NCBI RefSeq assembly: GCF_017571495.1
Contig: NZ_JAGETZ010000006.1
Span: forward strand, 242,141 to 306,140
Length of the DNA: 64,000 nucleotides
Reading direction: 5' to 3'
Source: Hymenobacter negativus
GTDB lineage: Bacteria; Bacteroidota; Bacteroidia; Cytophagales; Hymenobacteraceae
The notes beneath the pieces are model-generated. The model saw only the letters and a program-made list of their open reading frames with translations. It had not been told where the DNA came from and did not search any database. Shown piece after piece: positions 25,908 to 33,646 of the stretch (within the stretch, counting starts at the first letter, position 1; every line of letters begins with the position of its first letter). The position numbers were made by a program, and so were the translations under genes.

Positions 25908-26792
25908 ATGCTTCCGCACCTGATTTCGATTCCGCAGCCCTGCCATGAAAGCTGGGACGCCATGACGCCCGATACCGCCGGTCGGCACTGCGCGGCCTGT
26001 CAAAAAACGGTCGTCGACTTTACGCAGAAAACCGACGCTGAAATTCTGGCTGATCTGGCCAACGCATCCGGCAAGCGCACCTGTGGTCGCTTCACTGCAA
26101 AGCAGCTGGAGCGGCCGTTGCAGCCCGTTGTGCCCGTGGCCCCGGCGGCTCGTTGGCGGGCCTGGCTGGCGGCCGCTGCCGCCGTTTGGGGCGTGCGGGA
26201 GGCAACGGGCGTCACGACCAAGGCACAAGCACCCGTCGAATGGCGCGCCCGGTACTGGGGCGGTCCGATGCCGGCTGCGCCTACAGAAGCTACCACTACG
26301 CAAGCAGCTGCCGCTCCGGAAACCCACCCGACCGTTACGGAGCAGGTAATAATGGGTGGGCTTCCGATAAGCATAAACCCCGTGCCGACCCACCTGCCAC
26401 TCCTGGCGCCGATAACTATGCTACGGGGTGCGATTACAGATGCTGCTAATGGAGAGGCAATGGCAGGAGCGACGGTGCTCATCACCGGTACCACTGTTGG
26501 GACCTGTGCCAAGACCGATGGCACGTTTGAGCTCCCGCTGCCACCTGCATTGGTGGGCGCGCAGGAAATCCCGCTAAGCATCGTCTACATCGGCTACCAT
26601 ACCCAGCAGCATACACTGATTGCAGATGAGGCAGCCAACGCGCAGAACTTTCAGCTGCACGCCGATACTAGAATGCTGGGCGAAGTGGTGATTACTACGT
26701 TTTATCGCAAAACGCCGCCGGCCCCGTGGCATCCGCGCCGTTTCTACGGCTGGGGAAAGTACTGGGTGACGCGGCCGTTCCGGCGCTGGTAA
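25908..26792 (+). CDS. Cys-motif / carboxypeptidase-regulatory-like membrane protein, paralogue 3 of 4
   Basis: 294 residues. Same order as copy 2: IPQPCHESWDAMTP, GRHCAACQKTVVDFTQKT, TCGRF, WRAWLAAAAAVWGVREAT, a linker with IMGGLPISINPVPTH, a beta domain (LRGAITDAANGEAMAGATVL) and the tail RFYGWGKYWVTRPFRRW. The linker peptide IMGGLP is shared only with copy 2, so copies 2 and 3 are the most recent duplicates. It begins 45 bp after copy 2, so the array may be one transcript. The membrane helix would put the Cys block inside and the beta domain in the periplasm if positive-inside rules hold. Confidence 0.7.
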   Translation: MLPHLISIPQPCHESWDAMTPDTAGRHCAACQKTVVDFTQKTDAEILADLANASGKRTCGRFTAKQLERPLQPVVPVAPAARWRAWLAAAAAVWGVREATGVTTKAQAPVEWRARYWGGPMPAAPTEATTTQAAAAPETHPTVTEQVIMGGLPISINPVPTHLPLLAPITMLRGAITDAANGEAMAGATVLITGTTVGTCAKTDGTFELPLPPALVGAQEIPLSIVYIGYHTQQHTLIADEAANAQNFQLHADTRMLGEVVITTFYRKTPPAPWHPRRFYGWGKYWVTRPFRRW

Positions 26793-26817
26793 ACCACAAA
26801 AAAGCTACTTTAGCTGC

Positions 26818-27522
26818 ATGACTACTCTCTCCCGCATTTCCATTCCGCAGCCCTGTTCCGTGAACTGGGCTGCCATGACGCCCACTGAAGCCGGTCGACA
26901 CTGCGCCACCTGCGCTACCGAAGTGGTGGATTTCACTCGCCTGAGCGAAGCCGAGATTCTGGCGTTTCTGGCGCGGCAGGATGGGCGGCCGGTGTGTGCC
27001 AATGCCTTTGCCACGCAGCTGGCCCCCGCGCCGGCCAGCCGCTGGCGGCGCTGGCTGGTGGCCGGGCTGGCGCTGCTGGGCTGGCACTCGGCCACTTCGT
27101 GCACCACTAAGCCACCCCAAACCCCGCCCACGCAGGCCTCCGCTTCGGCCGCTACTGATGCGAGCGCGCCCGAGGCCCAGCAAGTCATCATCCTTGGCCA
27201 GGTGATGGACGAGGCCAATGGCACACCCGCCGCCGGCGTTCGGGTGCTCATCAACGACACCCAGTATGGTACCACCACCGATGAAAAAGGCAACTTCGAG
27301 CTGACGATGGCCCGCACCTGGGCCCCCATCGCCGGCGGCAAGGTGGCGCTGAAATTCCTCGGCAACCCCTTTGACTTCAAGGAGCAGACCTTGACGGTGG
27401 ACGTGCGCGCCACGCCCAAACCCGCGCCGCTGGTGGTGCGGCTGGCCTCTATTCCCGACCGGGGCAAGGTGATGGGTAGAATCCGAATGCCGGAAGCGCC
27501 GGTAGCGCCGCCGAAAGGCTAA
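26818..27522 (+). CDS. Cys-motif / carboxypeptidase-regulatory-like membrane protein, paralogue 4 of 4 (divergent)
   Basis: 234 residues, 25 bp after copy 3. The Cys block is kept in altered form (IPQPCSVNWAAMTP, GRHCATCATEVVDFT) and the fourth Cys is in VCANAF instead of TCGRF. Then come WRRWLVAGLALLGWHSATSC, a short linker and a beta domain (ILGQVMDEANGTPAAGVRVL, TTDEKGNFELTMA). The basic aromatic tail found in copies 1-3 is missing; it ends VMGRIRMPEAPVAPPKG. It is thus the oldest or most specialised member. Function unknown. Confidence 0.7.
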   Translation: MTTLSRISIPQPCSVNWAAMTPTEAGRHCATCATEVVDFTRLSEAEILAFLARQDGRPVCANAFATQLAPAPASRWRRWLVAGLALLGWHSATSCTTKPPQTPPTQASASAATDASAPEAQQVIILGQVMDEANGTPAAGVRVLINDTQYGTTTDEKGNFELTMARTWAPIAGGKVALKFLGNPFDFKEQTLTVDVRATPKPAPLVVRLASIPDRGKVMGRIRMPEAPVAPPKG

Positions 27523-27576
27523 GCCTTGCCAAGCCTCGCGCAAACCTTTCCTTGCCCAAAAACCTTGTGGGAGGGT

Positions 27577-28638
27577 ATGAAAGTGTTACGTTTTGCAATT
27601 CTGCTGCTGGCCACGGCTTGTGCGGCGCCTCATCCCACCACCCGCTTCAACCCTACCGCTACCCGCGCCGAACTGCCCCACGAGGAAGCCGTGCACCCCA
27701 AAAACTCGCTGGAGTGGTGGTACCTCACCGGTCACCTCACCGACCAGGCCACCGGCCACCAGTACGGCGTGGAGTACGTTTTCTTCCACTTCAACCTGAA
27801 GGATGGCAAGCAGGACTGGCAGATGGTGAACGTGGCCCTCACCGACCCGCAGGACCAGCAGTTTCACTACGACTACAAGCTGGGTTCGCTGCCGCGCCTG
27901 CTCACCGACTCGCTACCCGTGCGCCTGCGCGAGCGACAGCGCGGCCAAGTCTGGAAGCTTGATGGGCAGGAGGGCGCCTACCACCTGCAGGCCGCCCTCA
28001 CCGGCAAGGCCAACGCCGGCTATGCCCTCGACCTCACCACGCGGCCCACGCGGCCCGTGGTGCTGCACAGCGGCACCGGCTACGAGAATTATGGCAACGG
28101 CATCACAGCCGGCTACTATTCCTACCCGCGCCTAGCCACCACGGGCACCATCACGGTAGGTGGCAAAGCCCACGCCGTGACCGGCGAGCTGTGGTACGAC
28201 CGGCAGTGGAACTGCACCAGCATCGTGGATAAGAACGTAGGTTGGGACTGGCTCAGCATCCAGCTCGATGAGCCCAGCGAGGAGTTCATGCTCAATACCC
28301 TACGCAACTCCGCCACTGGCCTGAACCTGAACAACGGCACCTTCAGCCGCGCCGGTGGCTCCGACCTGCACCTGTCCGGCCCCGATTTCCAGCTCACGCC
28401 TCTCACGTACTGGACCAGCCCCAAATCCAAGAAGAAGTACCCGGCCAAATGGCGGGTGCAGGTGCCTGGCCAGGGCTACGACCTCACCGTGGAGCCGCTG
28501 GTGCCCCAACAGGAACTGGCGCTCCGGTTTTTCCATGCCTTCACCATGTATTACTGGGAAGGCATGTGCCGTGTGACGGGCACACACAACGGCCAGCCGG
28601 TGACCGGCAAGGCGTACGTGGAGATTACGAATCGATAG
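27577..28638 (+). CDS. Lipocalin-like lipoprotein of the AttH/CrtC (carotenoid 1,2-hydratase-like) family
   Basis: 353 residues. The ATG at 27577 gives a lipoprotein signal (RFAILLLATAC, lipobox Cys18); the frame extends to a TTG at 27526 without support. The two-lipocalin CrtC-like fold is marked by HPKNSLEWWYLTGHLTDQATG, YVFFHFNLKDGK, GYYSYPRLATTGTI and GELWYDRQWN. CrtC adds water to acyclic carotenoids, but most lipoprotein members of this family have no known reaction and may bind lipids. No carotenoid gene is adjacent. The stop codon overlaps repeat copy C. Confidence 0.8.
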   Translation: MKVLRFAILLLATACAAPHPTTRFNPTATRAELPHEEAVHPKNSLEWWYLTGHLTDQATGHQYGVEYVFFHFNLKDGKQDWQMVNVALTDPQDQQFHYDYKLGSLPRLLTDSLPVRLRERQRGQVWKLDGQEGAYHLQAALTGKANAGYALDLTTRPTRPVVLHSGTGYENYGNGITAGYYSYPRLATTGTITVGGKAHAVTGELWYDRQWNCTSIVDKNVGWDWLSIQLDEPSEEFMLNTLRNSATGLNLNNGTFSRAGGSDLHLSGPDFQLTPLTYWTSPKSKKKYPAKWRVQVPGQGYDLTVEPLVPQQELALRFFHAFTMYYWEGMCRVTGTHNGQPVTGKAYVEITNR

Positions 28639-28731
28639 AACGAGTACCCTGAATTTTCAATTCGGCCGCTTGAATGAGCTACTAGCAACTGTTCAACGCA
28701 CGCCGAATTGGAAATTCAGGGTACTCGTTCT
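28637..28731. repeat. Stop-to-stop inverted repeat, copy C
   Basis: The outer 30 bases at each end are complementary with one mismatch (AGAACGAGTACCCTGAAT and on); the inner TTCGGCCGCTTGAATG arm is decayed on the right side. It spans exactly from the stop of the lipocalin-like gene to the stop of the convergent histidine kinase. Confidence 0.85.
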
Positions 28732-29935
28732 ACTGGTTCAGCACCACCCGGAATGTGGTGCCCCGGCCCAGCTCGCTCCATTTCACGAAAAGCTTGCCTT
28801 CGTGATAGTTCTCGATGATGCGCTTGGCCAGCGCCAGGCCCAGGCCCCAGCCGCGCTTTTTGGTGGTGAAGCCGGGCATAAACACGGTTTCGAGCTTGGC
28901 TTTGGATATGCCTTTGCCGGTATCAGTAATGTCGATGGCGACTTGGCGGGCGGGTTGGCCACGGCGGTACCAGGTGCGGCGGGTGCGCACGCGGCGCAGG
29001 TGCAGCGTGATGGAGCCGCGGCCTTCCATGGCATCAACTGCATTCTTGCAGATGTTTTCAACCACCCAGTCGAACAGCGGCACGTTGATGCGGGCCGGCG
29101 TGTCCATTGGCAGGTCGCTTTCAATCTTGAACACCACCTTTTTAGACACCCGGCTTTGCAGGTACTCGATGGCGTTGCGGGTAGTCTGGTAGAGGTTCTC
29201 GTCCTTCAGCACCGGCACCGAGCCGATGTTGGAGAAGCGCTCCGTAATAATTTCGAGCCGCCGGATATCCTTGCCCAGCTCCTCTACAATGGGCTCGTCC
29301 TTGAAACGTTCCGACTCGCGAAGGTAGCTCTGCCAGCCTACTAGGCTGCTGAGCGGCGTGCCCAGCTGGTGGGCGGTTTCTTTGGCCAAGCCCACCCACA
29401 CGCGGTTTTGCTCGGCCCGGCGCGAGAAGCTAAACGCGAAGTAGGCAATCACGGCCAGGCAGCCAATCACGATGAGCTGCACCAGCGGGTAGGTGCGCAG
29501 CTGCCGTAGTAGCTGCGAGTCGCGGTAGAAAATGTAGTTCACCTGCCCCGCCCCAAACTTCACCACAATGGGCGGATGCTTTTCCTTCATCAGGGCCAGC
29601 TCCACTTGCAGCCGCGCAATGGAATCGGCTTCGGGCAGGTGCGCCATCATGTCGATGTTTTTGGCTGCGATGATGTCCTTGCCGTCGCTGCTGAGGATGA
29701 CGGGAATAGTGGTGTTGCCGTTGATGATTTCGTTGAGTACGAACGGATTGGTTTCCGACTCCGAGTTCACGATGTACTCCTGGGCCTTGGCATAGAGCTG
29801 AATCTGCTGCTGCTCCCGTTCCGACACGCGCTGCACCAGCAGGTTGGTGTATACCACCGTGGCCGCTCCAATAAGTAGCGCCACCACGGCCACCAGCACT
29901 TTGATGCGGGTTTTCTTTTCGTAAATCGGAATCAT
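28730..29935 (-). CDS. Membrane sensor histidine kinase
   Basis: 401 residues. Helix 1 (KVLVAVVALLIGAATVVYTNLLV) and helix 2 (LVQLIVIGCLAVIAYFAFSF) bracket a ~140-residue periplasmic sensor. The kinase part has the H-box variant AKETAHQLGTPLSSLVGW, typical of a Bacteroidetes group, then NICKNAVDAMEG and GWGLGLALAKRII. No response regulator is next to it. The whole 111-bp gap to the upstream dus gene is an inverted repeat, so it may be transcribed with dus or from within that repeat. Confidence 0.9.
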   Translation of the reverse strand: MIPIYEKKTRIKVLVAVVALLIGAATVVYTNLLVQRVSEREQQQIQLYAKAQEYIVNSESETNPFVLNEIINGNTTIPVILSSDGKDIIAAKNIDMMAHLPEADSIARLQVELALMKEKHPPIVVKFGAGQVNYIFYRDSQLLRQLRTYPLVQLIVIGCLAVIAYFAFSFSRRAEQNRVWVGLAKETAHQLGTPLSSLVGWQSYLRESERFKDEPIVEELGKDIRRLEIITERFSNIGSVPVLKDENLYQTTRNAIEYLQSRVSKKVVFKIESDLPMDTPARINVPLFDWVVENICKNAVDAMEGRGSITLHLRRVRTRRTWYRRGQPARQVAIDITDTGKGISKAKLETVFMPGFTTKKRGWGLGLALAKRIIENYHEGKLFVKWSELGRGTTFRVVLNQ

Positions 29936-30046
29936 ATAGTAGCGCGAACTTTGTAGTTCGCGTCTCCGAACGACAATCGTTAAAGTGTAATTGTACCGGA
30001 GCTAAACGGCGTGGGGACGCGAACTACAAAGCTCGCGCTGCTACGC
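29936..30046. repeat. Inverted repeat filling the dus-kinase gap
   Basis: Arms at about 29938-29967 and 30013-30044 pair with few mismatches; both contain the GCGCGAACTTTGTAG / CGCGAACTACAAAG pair. The element occupies the whole space between the dus stop and the kinase start. It resembles dispersed GACGCGAACTAC-type repeats that I associate with Hymenobacter. Confidence 0.7.
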
Positions 30047-31039
30047 TCAGCCCACCAGCACCGCGTCGCTCGCAGCAATCTCGGCCAGGATTTCCAGTAC
30101 GTCGGCCGGGGTTTCGGCATTCACTAAGCTGGTGCGCCAGGTCTTAGCGCCCTCCAGGCCGCGGAAGTAGTGGGCGTAGTGCCGGCGCATCTCGAAAATG
30201 CCCACTTTCGGCCCTTTCCACTCAATGCTGCGGTCGAAGTGCATTTGGCAGGCAGCTACCCGCTCCTCCAGCGTGGGCGGCGCCAGCAATTCGCCGGTGG
30301 CCACGAAGTGCTTCACCTCCCGGAAAATCCAGGGGTAGCCGATGCTAGCCCGGCCTATCATCACACCGTCGACGCCGTAGCGGTTTTTATACTCCACCGC
30401 CTTCTGGGGCGAGTCGATGTCGCCGTTGCCGAAGATGGGGATTTTGATGCGCGGGTTGTTTTTGATGCTGGCAATGAGGCGCCAGTCGGCCTCGCCCTTA
30501 TAGAGCTGGGCGCGGGTGCGGCCGTGCACGGTGAGGGCAGCAATACCCACGTCCTGCAGGCGCTCAGCCACTTCTTCCACATTCTTGGTGCCTTCGTCCC
30601 AGCCCAGGCGGGTCTTCACGGTCACGGGCAAGTGGGTGTGTTTCACCACGGCAGCGGTCATGGCCACCATTTTAGGGATGTCCTGGAGCAGGGCCGCGCC
30701 GGCACCCCGGCAGGCCACCTGCTTTACCGGGCAGCCGTAGTTGATGTCAATCAAATCGGGCCCAGCCTCGGTGCTGATGGCCGCGCACTCGCCCATCGTC
30801 TCGATATCGGAGCCGAAGAGCTGGATGCCGATGGGCCGCTCGTAGTCGAAAATATCGAGCTTCTTGCGGCTCTTGGCGGCGGCCCGAATCAGGCCTTCCG
30901 AGGAAATAAACTCGGTGTACATCAGGTCGGCCCCATTGGCCTTGCACACGGCGCGGAAGGGCGGGTCGCTTACGTCCTCCATGGGCGCGAGCAGGAGCGG
31001 GAAATCAGGCAGCTGGATGTTGGGACCTATGTTGACCAC
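30047..31039 (-). CDS. dusB: tRNA-dihydrouridine synthase, DusB-like
   Basis: 330 residues. FMN-dependent reduction of uridine in tRNA D-loops: APMEDVSDPPFR at the start, catalytic Cys in DINYGCPVKQV, FMN-binding KTRLGWDEGT, TVHGRTRAQLYKGEADW and NGDIDSPQKA, with a C-terminal helical tRNA-binding domain. The length and PMEDVSDPPFR fit the DusB branch. It sits alone between a divergent CPBP protease and the repeat ahead of the kinase. Confidence 0.9.
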   Translation of the reverse strand: MVNIGPNIQLPDFPLLLAPMEDVSDPPFRAVCKANGADLMYTEFISSEGLIRAAAKSRKKLDIFDYERPIGIQLFGSDIETMGECAAISTEAGPDLIDINYGCPVKQVACRGAGAALLQDIPKMVAMTAAVVKHTHLPVTVKTRLGWDEGTKNVEEVAERLQDVGIAALTVHGRTRAQLYKGEADWRLIASIKNNPRIKIPIFGNGDIDSPQKAVEYKNRYGVDGVMIGRASIGYPWIFREVKHFVATGELLAPPTLEERVAACQMHFDRSIEWKGPKVGIFEMRRHYAHYFRGLEGAKTWRTSLVNAETPADVLEILAEIAASDAVLVG

Positions 31040-31174
31040 GGGGAATAAGAAATATGTAAGGAGGTATCGAGAACGTCCGGCTGAGCGCAGCCGAAACAGT
31101 ACGTTCTTGATACTTCAACAAGCCTAAGTTAAAAACTCCGGTAAATTTACGCCCTTCCCAACTAGCACCCCGTC

Positions 31175-32146
31175 ATGAAAGGTTTCCTACCCCGTACGCT
31201 GCACCCTGGCCTTCAGATACTGTTGCTGCTGGCCCTGATGGTGGTAGGGGCCTGCGTGGGGATGGCCATTTTCGGCGTCTACGCCCAGCTGGGGCCGGGC
31301 GTTTCGCTGCTGGAGATGGGGGGCATTGTGGCCAATCCGGCGGCTTACCCGCAAGGCTGGAGCCTGCTAATGGCCTACCAGGGGGTGTTATTATTCAGTG
31401 CCTTTGCGGGTGGGGCCGTGCTGCTGGCATCGGCGCTGGGCTACGGCTGGGCCGAGTATTTTAGTCCGCGCCGGTTGGGGGCGGGCTGGTGGCTGCTGGC
31501 GGCGGCCCTGCTGATTATCATTATCCTGCCGTTCATGTCCACCCTCATTGCCTGGAATGCCGGGGCGCATTTTCCGGCGGCACTGCACGACTTTGAGGTG
31601 TGGGCGCGGGCCAGCGAGGACAAGGCCGCCGTGCTTACCAAGTTTCTCACGCGGTTCAATTCGGTGGGCCGGTTTTTGGTGGGTGTGGTGGTCATTGCGC
31701 TGGTGCCGGCCATCAGCGAGGAACTGGTGTTTCGGGGCGTGATTCAGAAAAACCTGGTGCGTTGGTTTTCGCCGCACGTGGGGGTGTGGCTGGGGGCGGC
31801 GCTGTTTTCGGCCATTCACTTCCAGTTTTTTGGGTTTGTGCCGCGCTTCGTGCTGGGGTTGATACTGGGGTACCTGTACCTCTGGAGCGGCAACATTCTG
31901 GTGAGCATGGCTGCGCACTTCACCCAGAATGCCTTTCAACTCCTCATCCTCTACATTGCGCAACGTGGCCAGTTCGGCTGGGGCTTCGACCCCGATGGTA
32001 ACGAGGCACTGCCCTGGACGCTGGTGGTGCCATCGGCGCTGCTCACGGCCGGCCTGCTCTACTTCTTGCACCAACGCATGACTGCCCCCACGCCGCCTAC
32101 CGAAATGCTCACCCTCAGCAGCGAAGGCGTGAAACGAACAGTGTAA
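31175..32146 (+). CDS. CPBP-family intramembrane metalloprotease
   Basis: 323 residues with about eight membrane helices. The Abi/CPBP motifs are present: EELVFRGVIQKNLV (EExxxR), a second motif in SAIHFQFFGFVPRFVLGL with the metal-binding His, and SMAAHFTQNAFQ. Such glutamate proteases resemble eukaryotic Rce1 and are linked to bacteriocin self-immunity or to processing of prenylated or membrane peptides; no bacteriocin gene is close. A C-terminal cytosolic tail of ~40 residues follows the last helix. The stop codon lies inside an inverted repeat. Confidence 0.85.
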   Translation: MKGFLPRTLHPGLQILLLLALMVVGACVGMAIFGVYAQLGPGVSLLEMGGIVANPAAYPQGWSLLMAYQGVLLFSAFAGGAVLLASALGYGWAEYFSPRRLGAGWWLLAAALLIIIILPFMSTLIAWNAGAHFPAALHDFEVWARASEDKAAVLTKFLTRFNSVGRFLVGVVVIALVPAISEELVFRGVIQKNLVRWFSPHVGVWLGAALFSAIHFQFFGFVPRFVLGLILGYLYLWSGNILVSMAAHFTQNAFQLLILYIAQRGQFGWGFDPDGNEALPWTLVVPSALLTAGLLYFLHQRMTAPTPPTEMLTLSSEGVKRTV

Positions 32147-32248
32147 AGACGCGACATTTTGCATCCCGGCGTTGAACGATGCCGCCGAACAATCGTAACT
32201 GCCCAACATCAATTCTAACGCCGGGACGCGAAGTGTCGCATCTCTACA
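32142..32248. repeat. Inverted repeat between the CPBP gene and cdsA
   Basis: Arms 32142-32173 and about 32217-32248 pair over 32 bases with roughly six mismatches; both contain GACGCG(A)C and CCCGGCGTT. It overlaps the CPBP stop codon (32144-32146) and ends 12 bp before the likely TTG start of cdsA, so any leader of cdsA lies in it. Confidence 0.65.
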
Positions 32249-32259
32249 TCCTATCTGCA

Positions 32260-33237
32260 TTGGCCGATTCTACGCCTCCGATTACTCCTGTTTCTCCTGA
32301 CGTCCCTGCTGCCAAAGCCGCGCCCAGCGACCTGCGTCTGCGCCTTATCTGGGGCGTCATCGGGGCCGCGCTGCTGCTGGGCAGCGTCTGGTTCAGCCCC
32401 TGGACATTCGGGCTGTTCTTCGCCTTCGTGCAAGCTGTGATGTTGTGGGAATTCTACCGCATGATGCGGGCGGGAGGCTATGCACCAATGGCTTGGGCTG
32501 GTACGGTAAGCGGCTTACTGTTATCCATGACAGGCACCGCATTAGCATTTGCCCCCCAAGATATTTTGTGGGAGCTTTATATGGGCACAAATGTCCTCGG
32601 TTCTATCAGTACTCCAGACCCTGCCCGCTTCTTCTTGATACAATTTGCTGGTCGCTATGCGCTGGTTTGTCTGGAAATACTGCTGGCAGTAGTGCCACTC
32701 TTGATTCTATTGCAAATCAAGGTTTGGCCGCAAGAAACCAAGCCTTTTCAGAATATCTCGCTTACACTAGGGGGCCTGCTCTACGTCAGTATTCCGATGA
32801 GTATGCTGAATCTGATAGCCTTATCAAATAATCACTACGACTACCGCCACGTCTTCGCTTTGCTCTTCCTCATTTGGTCATCTGATATCGGGGCCTATGC
32901 CGTGGGCCGCACCTTCGGCAAGCACAAGCTGGCCCCCAAAATCTCGCCCGGCAAAACCTGGGAAGGCTGGGCCGGCGGCTTTGCAATAACCTTGGTGGTG
33001 GGCTGGGCCATTGGCTTCATGCTGCCCGATATGCCGCTGATGCACCGCCTCGTGGCGGCTGGCGTGGTGGCCGTGTTTGCGCCGTTGGGCGACCTGGCCG
33101 AGTCCATGCTCAAGCGCAGTGTGGGGGTGAAGGATTCCGGCAGCATCATGCCGGGCCACGGCGGACTGCTCGACCGATTCGATGCGTTTCTGCTGGTACT
33201 GCCGGTGCTGGCGCTGCTGCAGCTGCTGGCGGAGTAG
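32260..33237 (+). CDS. cdsA: Phosphatidate cytidylyltransferase CdsA
   Basis: Makes CDP-diacylglycerol from phosphatidate and CTP at the inner membrane. The CDS signature is at the C-terminus (ESMLKRSVGVKDSGSIMPGH, then GGLLDRFDA), after SDIGAYAVGRTFGKHKLAPK and SPGKTWEGWAGG. About eight membrane helices. The frame extends to 32179 through the repeat; I place the start at the TTG at 32260 (ADSTPPITPVSPD), though the true start is unsure. psd lies 1.9 kb downstream on the same strand, so two steps of phosphatidylethanolamine synthesis are close. Codons from about 32490 to 32840 are clearly AT-richer than the rest. Confidence 0.9.
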   Translation: MADSTPPITPVSPDVPAAKAAPSDLRLRLIWGVIGAALLLGSVWFSPWTFGLFFAFVQAVMLWEFYRMMRAGGYAPMAWAGTVSGLLLSMTGTALAFAPQDILWELYMGTNVLGSISTPDPARFFLIQFAGRYALVCLEILLAVVPLLILLQIKVWPQETKPFQNISLTLGGLLYVSIPMSMLNLIALSNNHYDYRHVFALLFLIWSSDIGAYAVGRTFGKHKLAPKISPGKTWEGWAGGFAITLVVGWAIGFMLPDMPLMHRLVAAGVVAVFAPLGDLAESMLKRSVGVKDSGSIMPGHGGLLDRFDAFLLVLPVLALLQLLAE

Positions 33238-33646
33238 GGAAGGGCAGCGCCTAACCCAAAAAATACAGAGGGCCGAAGCAGTATGCTTTGGCCCTCTGTA
33301 TTTTCTTCGGAGTACGGAAGCAGTGCAGCTGCCTTCTGTATGCTCCTCAAAGGGCTAAAGCGGTGCGCTGCTGCCTTTCGTATTGCATGCAGAGGGTACT
33401 GACGGGCACGCTTGTTCAGCGAGTGTTATTCGGAGGACTGAAACTGTATGCTGCTGTCCGGGTTATTTCTTGCGGCCAGCGCAGCCAACTGCGTAGCAGC
33501 GCGACTTTAGGTACCAGTTAATGCCGGAAAAATACCCCAAACGTTTGCGGCCGAATCCTTCCGCATCCTGACAAAACCAATACCTTTGCGGCCCTGAATC
33601 GTACCCATCATCCCACCCAACGTTTCCCAACTAACCCCCATTCCGA
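33238..33646 (+). repeat. Terminator plus decaying array of related hairpins
   Basis: The first hairpin (33262-33274 with 33290-33302, perfect 13-bp stem, loop with GAAGCAGTATGCTTT) is the cdsA terminator. Three further units of the same pattern follow at about 33306-33345, 33347-33385 and 33428-33470, each with more changes (GGAAGCAGTGCAGCTGCC, GCTAAAGCGGTGCGCTGCTGCC, GACTGAAACTGTATGCTGCTGTCC). No gene is visible. The -7 box of gdhA lies near the right end. Confidence 0.65.
33581..33588 (+). promoter_or_regulatory. -7 promoter box of gdhA
   Basis: TACCTTTG, an exact TAnnTTTG match, 58 bp before the gdhA ATG. No TTTG at the proper -33 distance. Confidence 0.5.

Noticed and set aside
24996..27522. 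One frameshifted gene instead of paralogues 2-4
   Set aside because: Each copy has its own start, full domain order and stop; the N-terminal block recurs each time.
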